Of a stretch of DNA of 64,000 nt, positions 59,448 through 64,000 are shown piece after piece. The notes under the pieces are model-generated. The model had not been told where the DNA came from. It saw only the letters and a list, made by a program, of their open reading frames with translations, and did no database searches. Location of the stretch: positions 868,001 to 932,000 of the forward strand of contig CP151667.1 of assembly GCA_038400315.1 (NCBI GenBank), given 5' to 3'. The position numbers and the translations under genes are program-made. The stretch's first letter is position 1; each line of letters starts with the position of its first letter. The DNA comes from Isosphaeraceae bacterium EP7 (GTDB lineage Bacteria; Planctomycetota; Planctomycetia; Isosphaerales; Isosphaeraceae).

Positions 59448-59463
59448 CGTTTCACGTGGAACC
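59448..59463. promoter_or_regulatory. parS-like site 2
   Basis: The 16-mer CGTTTCACGTGGAACC matches the parS consensus at 13 of 16 positions with GTTTCACGTG intact. It is the near mirror of site 1 and lies in the divergent gap between the deacetylase-like gene and the GT39-like gene, 2 kb from parA. Confidence 0.75.
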
Positions 59464-59505
59464 CGGGCGATGGAAGCTGGTCGCTGATCGGTTATCTTCG
59501 GCCCC

Positions 59506-61212
59506 ATGGGAAACTCGACCGACCGCGCCCGTGCCTCCGGAAGGCTGCTCGCGATCCTCACGATCGTTGGGCTGGCCATACGCCTTTCGGGCCAGGGACG
59601 TCTCTACCTGGATCAGTTCGATGAGGGGATCTATGCCCTTGGCGGGCTCTGGTCGCTTCCCGGAGCGGGACTGACAAGTCTCGACCCGACACTCATTCCC
59701 TATGCGCCGCCAGTATTCCCAATCCTGGTGGGGCTAGCGTACGAGATCGTCGGGGTGAGCGATCTCGCGGCGATTCTCCCATCCTTGATCGCCGGCACGC
59801 TCACGATTATCGTGGTCGGCCTGATCGCCTGGAGGAGCTTCGGGGTCGCCGCGGGCGTGGCTTCCGCGACGCTCGCAGCGTTTTCCGGTGCACACGCTGA
59901 ATTTTCCAGAGTGGCCCTCACCGACGCCACGTTTCTGCTGACCTGGCTCCTGGCATTATTCGCAGGCCAGAGGTTTCTGAGTCATCCAGGCGTACGTCGG
60001 GCGATTTTGCTCGGGCTTGCGACTGGGCTCGCCTGGAACACCAAGTACAACGGATTCCTCGCGGGCGTCATCGTGGTCCTCGCGGCCGCATGGAATGCGT
60101 GCCTCGACTCTGAGGCGAGACGTCGTGCGACACTGGCTCGCGTCTTCGGGTTCGGGGCGATTGCAGGCCTCGTGGCAATTCTCGCCTATATCCCCTGGGC
60201 GATTTTCGTGGAACGCAACGGAGGCTACGCGGCCCTGGCCGCCCATCAGCGGAGTTATCTGGGTGGGCCGATTTCCTGGTTTCCGCACTGGCGCCTCCAG
60301 CTCGCGCAGTCAGTCGCACTCTCCGGCCCGCCGATCCGCGGAATACTTGCCTGGATCGCGGCATTCGCCCTGTCGGCGTTCGTCTCGAAGGGCGAGATCA
60401 TCCCGCGTCGGGTCCCTGCCCTAACAGGCATCTGGAATTTCAGTCCTGTCGTCGTCGGAGCCCTCGCGGCCTGGTTGGCCCCCGATTTTGGCTGGTGGGC
60501 GGGATTATTCTTGATGCCCCGGGCCTTGTTTGAATCCAGACCCTCTGTGCGTCTACTCGCGCTTGCCTGGCTTGTCCCGGCGATCCTGACGCCGTTCTAT
60601 CACCCGTACGCCCGCCTCTGGCTTCCGATACACGCCGCGGGGTGGCTGCTGATCGGCGGTGCGATCGGAGATCTCGTCACACGGGACGATGAGGGCTGGA
60701 AGGCGGCAGAACTCCAGGTGCTCTGGAAGCATCCGGGGTTGCTCCTGACGGTCGCCTGCCTACTGGCCGTATCTCACTGGCAAATCTATGGCCCGAGGCC
60801 GCGACCGCTGATCCCCCCGGCGGCGGGAGGTCGAGGCCTCGCCTTGCTCCCGAAATTCGTCCTCGATCGACTTGGAGGAGCTCGCCTGCCGGTCAGGGTT
60901 CTGGCTCGACCTCCGGCCCTGTTCTACCTCGGATCGTCGGGGATCAATCCAGGGCGACTGAGCGGCATCGAGGACCTGACCGCGGCCAGGTTGTCCCCGG
61001 GCCTCGTCCTCGTCGACGAGGCAGTGCTCGATCCGGTACAGGCGAGTGCGTTCCTACGTGACGAGGAAGGAGTCGCGGTCACGATGCAATTCGAGCCGCT
61101 ACGGCCGGTCACGATGCTCGACGTCGACCCCTCGGCGGCATACAGGCTGACAGCCCGTCGACCCTATCGAGTCTTCGTCCTCGACTCGCGACGTACGGCC
61201 CCACACCCCTGA
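59506..61212 (+). CDS. GT39/ArnT-like membrane glycosyltransferase
   Basis: A 568-residue protein with about ten hydrophobic helices. The first loop carries D-Q-F-D-E-G-I-Y, the acidic pair expected for the catalytic site of GT-C enzymes (dolichyl/undecaprenyl-phosphate mannosyltransferase or ArnT type). Next come A-L-T-D-A-T-F-L-L-T-W and G-L-A-W-N-T-K-Y-N-G-F, and a H-P-Y-A-R-L-W-L-P motif at about 365. The C-terminal 150 residues are mostly soluble and periplasmic. It would transfer a sugar from a polyprenyl-phosphate donor to a protein or lipid; the acceptor is unknown. Confidence 0.82.
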   Translation: MGNSTDRARASGRLLAILTIVGLAIRLSGQGRLYLDQFDEGIYALGGLWSLPGAGLTSLDPTLIPYAPPVFPILVGLAYEIVGVSDLAAILPSLIAGTLTIIVVGLIAWRSFGVAAGVASATLAAFSGAHAEFSRVALTDATFLLTWLLALFAGQRFLSHPGVRRAILLGLATGLAWNTKYNGFLAGVIVVLAAAWNACLDSEARRRATLARVFGFGAIAGLVAILAYIPWAIFVERNGGYAALAAHQRSYLGGPISWFPHWRLQLAQSVALSGPPIRGILAWIAAFALSAFVSKGEIIPRRVPALTGIWNFSPVVVGALAAWLAPDFGWWAGLFLMPRALFESRPSVRLLALAWLVPAILTPFYHPYARLWLPIHAAGWLLIGGAIGDLVTRDDEGWKAAELQVLWKHPGLLLTVACLLAVSHWQIYGPRPRPLIPPAAGGRGLALLPKFVLDRLGGARLPVRVLARPPALFYLGSSGINPGRLSGIEDLTAARLSPGLVLVDEAVLDPVQASAFLRDEEGVAVTMQFEPLRPVTMLDVDPSAAYRLTARRPYRVFVLDSRRTAPHP

Positions 61213-61478
61213 GTTTTTAAGGTCTCCGACCTCTTGAGGAGGACTCGTGGTAGGTCGAGATCCTGAGCTTTACAGCCTGGGCGTGCGGAGCTACGATCCG
61301 CGCTCACCTTGGACTGACCTCTCCTGACGCCTCAAAGGACGGCGGGCAAGGACGCCCCCGGAGCGAACCCCCTCGGCCGGGCGACGATCGCCCGAGACGC
61401 GGCGGGTCGATCCCGGTTTCATCCCCATCCGCCGGTCGCGTTCTCGAGTCCCCATGGACGCGGACCGGAGATCGACCC

Positions 61479-62231
61479 GTGGCCAAGATCATCAGCGTGG
61501 CGAACCAAAAGGGGGGCGTGGGCAAGACCACGACCGCCATCAACGTGGCCGCAGGGCTGGCGAAGGCCGGCAAGACGGCTCTCGTCATCGACGTCGACCC
61601 CCAGTGCAACGCCACAAGCGGCCTCGGCATCGAGCCCGCCGCGCGGCATCCGCTCGTCGCCGGCCGCCCTTTGTTCGAGTCGGTCGTCGAGACCTCGCAG
61701 GAGCGTCTCTCGGTCCTGCCCGGTTCGCAGAGCCTGGCCGACGCCGACGCGCTTTCGGCGTCGAACCGGCAGCGAGCCTCCGCTTTCCGACAGCAGCTCA
61801 CCGGCGAGCTGGGTCAGTTCGACTACGTTTTCATCGATTGCCCCCCGTCGCTCGGCCAGCTCACCAGGGCCGCGCTCGGGGCGTCCAACGAGATCTATAT
61901 CCCGATCCAGACCGAATACTTCGCGATGGAAGGGCTCTCGCAGATCATCGAGCTGGCCAGGCAGACGAAGGCCAAGGACAACCACCGGCTCGAGATCGGC
62001 GGCATCATCCTGACCATGTACGACCCGTCGCTCGAGCTGGCCAACGAGGTGGCTCGCGAGGTCCGAGAGTATTTCGAGGGCACGGTCTTCGATACCCCCA
62101 TCCCGCGTGACGTGCACATCAGCGAGGCGCCCAGCCACGGCGTCAGCGTCCTGGATTATTCGCCGAGGGCCCGCGGAGCCTGGGCCTACTCAGAACTCGT
62201 CATGGAGGTCATCGACCGTGAATCCGAATAA
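61479..62231 (+). CDS. parA: Chromosome partitioning ATPase ParA
   Basis: A 250-residue Walker-type ATPase starting at GTG 61479 with GGAG upstream. The deviant Walker A motif is K-G-G-V-G-K-T (residues 11-17), Walker A' is V-I-D-V-D-P-Q, and Walker B is F-I-D-C-P-P-S. Chromosomal type is supported by the length without an N-terminal HTH domain and by adjacency to parB and parS-like sites. It forms a nucleoid-bound gradient that moves ParB-parS complexes. parB overlaps by 14 bp. Confidence 0.97.
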   Translation: MAKIISVANQKGGVGKTTTAINVAAGLAKAGKTALVIDVDPQCNATSGLGIEPAARHPLVAGRPLFESVVETSQERLSVLPGSQSLADADALSASNRQRASAFRQQLTGELGQFDYVFIDCPPSLGQLTRAALGASNEIYIPIQTEYFAMEGLSQIIELARQTKAKDNHRLEIGGIILTMYDPSLELANEVAREVREYFEGTVFDTPIPRDVHISEAPSHGVSVLDYSPRARGAWAYSELVMEVIDRESE

Positions 62232-63120
62232 GAAGCGACTTGGACGCGGCCTGGACGCCTTGCTCGGCCGCGAGGAAGGGGGCTTCGAGCCCAGCTCGCT
62301 CGACACCGGCGACCTGCTCCACATTGCCGTAGACCAGATTGACCCGAACCCATTCCAACCCCGTAGGCACTTCGACCCGGCCGAGATCGCCGCCCTTGCC
62401 GATTCGCTCCGGCTGCACGGGATGATCCAGCCGATCCTCGTCCGCACCGTCGGCGACCGCTTCCAGCTCATCGCCGGCGAGCGACGCCACCGGGCCGCGA
62501 TGGAAGCCCAGCTGCACGACATTCCCGCCCGCGTGATGGAGCTGGACGACCAGCGCGTCAGCGAGCTGGCGATGGTCGAGAACCTACAGCGAGAAGACCT
62601 CAACGCGATCGAGAAGGCGGGAGCCTTCCGCGATTACCTCAACAATTACGGCGGAACCCAGGAAGAGCTGGCGAGCCGGCTGGGGATCGATCGTTCGACG
62701 ATCTCCAACTTGATCCGCCTGCTGGAACTCCCGGAAGAGATCCGCCAGGCCGTGCTGAACGGCCAGATCAGCCAGGGACATGCCCGGGCCCTGCTCGCCC
62801 TGGCTGACGCCGAGACGATGATCCATGCGTGTCAGCGTGTAATCTCCGAGTCTCTCTCAGTACGGCAGACCGAGGCTCTTGTCGCCACCGGTGAACCGAC
62901 CCCGGCGAAGACCAGGATCCGCAAGGATCCGGGGCACGAAGCCGCGGCGGCGGCCGCCGCCCGACCTCCCCACTTCGTCGAATTCGAACAGCATCTGGCC
63001 CAACGTCTGGGTTCCCCGGTCCTCGTCCGGGTCCGAGGCAAGGAACGCGGCCAGATCGTCATCGACTACACCTCGACCGAGGAATTCGACAGACTCACGG
63101 GAATCCTCCGCGGGCACTGA
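62218..63120 (+). CDS. parB: ParB family chromosome partitioning protein
   Basis: A 300-residue protein. The start is GTG 62218 (GGAGG upstream), giving M-N-P-N-K-K-R-L-G-R-G-L-D-A-L-L, the standard ParA-interacting N-terminus. The CTP-binding/arginine-patch motif is G-E-R-R-H-R-A, followed by E-N-L-Q-R-E-D-L-N, then the helix-turn-helix (Q-E-E-L-A-S-R-L-G-I-D-R-S-T-I-S-N-L-I-R-L). After an Ala-rich linker the C-terminal 50 residues form the dimerisation domain. It binds parS and spreads as a CTP-dependent clamp. Two close parS matches lie within 7 kb. Confidence 0.97.
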   Translation: MNPNKKRLGRGLDALLGREEGGFEPSSLDTGDLLHIAVDQIDPNPFQPRRHFDPAEIAALADSLRLHGMIQPILVRTVGDRFQLIAGERRHRAAMEAQLHDIPARVMELDDQRVSELAMVENLQREDLNAIEKAGAFRDYLNNYGGTQEELASRLGIDRSTISNLIRLLELPEEIRQAVLNGQISQGHARALLALADAETMIHACQRVISESLSVRQTEALVATGEPTPAKTRIRKDPGHEAAAAAAARPPHFVEFEQHLAQRLGSPVLVRVRGKERGQIVIDYTSTEEFDRLTGILRGH

Positions 63121-63144
63121 TCGACACTTCAGGAAGTAGAATAT

Positions 63145-63188
63145 GGCGGCGGGCCCCTCGGAATCCTTCGAGGGGCCCGCCGCCGTTT
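63145..63188 (+). terminator. Terminator of the parAB operon
   Basis: A 16-bp perfect stem (GGCGGCGGGCCCCTCG and complement) with an 8-nt loop, followed by GTTT, lies 25 bp after the parB stop. Confidence 0.75.
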
Positions 63189-63360
63189 CGCAACCGGGTC
63201 CTCGTATAGCTGATCTTGAACTCGAACGAGTCTGCCGCAGCGGTCCCGATTACGACCCGATCGATCGCGATGGGAGCGGTGCATCGCATTGCAGGGATAT
63301 GAAACGACGATTTCGGGAGTCTGTGGGAACAACGAAGGCGATTGGGATCGGCGGCCGACC

Positions 63361-63390
63361 TTGACCGATCGCGTACGGTGGGACTACGAT
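63361..63390 (+). promoter_or_regulatory. Putative promoter of tRNA-Pro
   Basis: TTGACC at 63361-63366 and TACGAT at 63385-63390 with an 18-bp spacer lie 33 bp upstream of the tRNA. Confidence 0.6.
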
Positions 63391-63423
63391 GCGTGGGCGC
63401 CGGCTCCGCCCGGTCGTCGTATT

Positions 63424-63498
63424 CGGGGTGTAGCGCAGCCTGGTTAGCGCGCCTGCCTTGGGAGCAGGAGGTCACCAGTTCGAATCTGGTCACCCCGA
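63424..63498 (+). tRNA. tRNA-Pro (TGG)
   Basis: Acceptor CGGGGTG pairs with CACCCCG. The anticodon arm CCTGC-CTTGGGA-GCAGG gives anticodon TGG, and the T-arm is ACCAG-TTCGAAT-CTGGT. CCA is not encoded. Confidence 0.95.
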
Positions 63499-63582
63499 CT
63501 CGAGATCCGTCCTTCAAGACGTCGTCTCCCCTTCGGTGACGGTCGTCGTCCCGACCTGATTGCATCGAGTCGAGTCCCCCCG

Positions 63583-64000
63583 ATGATCCCCGCTGAGCAA
63601 ATCAAGGACCATGCGGCCCGGGCTGCCGCCATGCTGGTCGAAGACGGAATGTGCGTCGGCCTGGGTTCCGGCTCGACCGCAAAGCTCATGGTTCATCACC
63701 TGGCCGAGCGGGCCACACGTGATGGCCTCAGGTTTCGGGGCGTGCCCACAAGTCGGGTCACTGCCGATTACGCGCTCTCGCTCGGCATCGAGCTGCTCGA
63801 CCTCGACGAGTGCGAAGTCCTCGACCTGAACATCGACGGGGCCGATGAGATCGATCCTGAGTTCCGGATGATCAAGGGCCTTGGCGGGGCCTTACTCCGC
63901 GAGAAGATCGTGGCGTCGGCTGCACAACGTCGAGTGACGATTGTCGGGGCACGTAAGCGGGTCGCTCGCCTTGGCGTGGTGACGCCCGTTCCGGTCGAGG
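63583..64000 (+). CDS. rpiA: Ribose-5-phosphate isomerase A (partial, 3' end outside window)
   Basis: The first 139 codons are present, starting at ATG 63583 (M-I-P-A-E-Q-I-K-D). The RpiA signatures are G-L-G-S-G-S-T-A-K (substrate phosphate loop), D-L-N-I-D-G-A-D-E-I-D (catalytic Asp region) and K-G-L-G-G-A-L-L-R-E-K (catalytic Lys/Glu region). The enzyme interconverts ribose-5-phosphate and ribulose-5-phosphate in the pentose phosphate pathway. The remainder lies beyond the window end. Confidence 0.95.
   Translation, partial: MIPAEQIKDHAARAAAMLVEDGMCVGLGSGSTAKLMVHHLAERATRDGLRFRGVPTSRVTADYALSLGIELLDLDECEVLDLNIDGADEIDPEFRMIKGLGGALLREKIVASAAQRRVTIVGARKRVARLGVVTPVPVE

Overview
The window is high-GC DNA from a planctomycete, most likely a member of the family Isosphaeraceae (for example a Singulisphaera, Paludisphaera or Aquisphaera relative). 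The assignment rests on lineage-typical proteins: a DUF1559 pilin-like protein with a small partner lipoprotein, a DUF1501 Tat-exported protein, a YTV-repeat protein, a planctomycete-type ECF sigma factor, and three exported proteins with the N-terminal LExRxL/LExxxLM ('LEPR-XLL') motif. This is inferred from families seen, not from a database search.

Layout. 0-6.4 kb: end of a YajQ-like gene, an RdgC-like gene, tandem duplicated LolA-like exported proteins, an alpha-carbonic anhydrase with an SdrD/CNA-B-like domain, and a DUF4214 protein, with gene-poor gaps. 6.9-10.4 kb: a planctomycete GKA/HGL-motif protein, a DUF457 membrane protein and a parvulin isomerase. 10.4-17.2 kb (minus strand): purN-ileS, purine nucleoside phosphorylase, a TPR protein, a very acidic small protein and a Gfo/Idh/MocA oxidoreductase. 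17.5-26.1 kb: tRNA-His, an epoxide-hydrolase-like enzyme, then a carbohydrate cluster made of a glycosyltransferase/UDP-galactopyranose-mutase-like fusion followed by GH5-, GH43- and GH1-like glycosidases without signal peptides. 26.1-31 kb: DUF1501 protein, then the Lhr-like helicase and PdeM-type phosphoesterase, translationally coupled.

31-34 kb holds a duplicated promoter, structured leader and DUF1559 start region. The upstream copy has lost its ATG and its pilin-like hydrophobic segment, while the downstream copy drives an intact DUF1559 gene and a lipoprotein gene. 34-39 kb (minus strand): YTV-repeat protein, HEAT-repeat membrane protein and a CARDB-like exported protein. 39-44.6 kb: proS, a small membrane protein, a WecA/MraY-like phosphoglycosyltransferase and an O-antigen-ligase/TPR protein, consistent with surface-glycan assembly. 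44.6-55.1 kb (minus strand): a large FG-GAP/ASPIC lipoprotein, a nitrilase-family amidase, a TPR protein, a receptor-like Ser/Thr kinase and an SDR oxidoreductase.

55.2-64 kb is a conserved housekeeping/regulatory area: two tandem tRNA-Arg genes, an ECF sigma factor, csrA, tRNA-Glu, a dicarboxylate symporter, a class II histone-deacetylase-like enzyme, a GT39-like membrane glycosyltransferase, parA-parB, tRNA-Pro and the start of rpiA. Two parS-like palindromes lie in intergenic DNA within about 8 kb of parAB, which suggests that this end of the window is close to the chromosome partition (origin) region. The strongest candidates for new biology are the duplicated leader with a covarying hairpin, the parS cluster, the GT-mutase fusion with its cytosolic glycosidase cluster, the receptor kinase with a large predicted beta-helix sensor, and the repeat protein built from two unrelated 16-residue repeat families.
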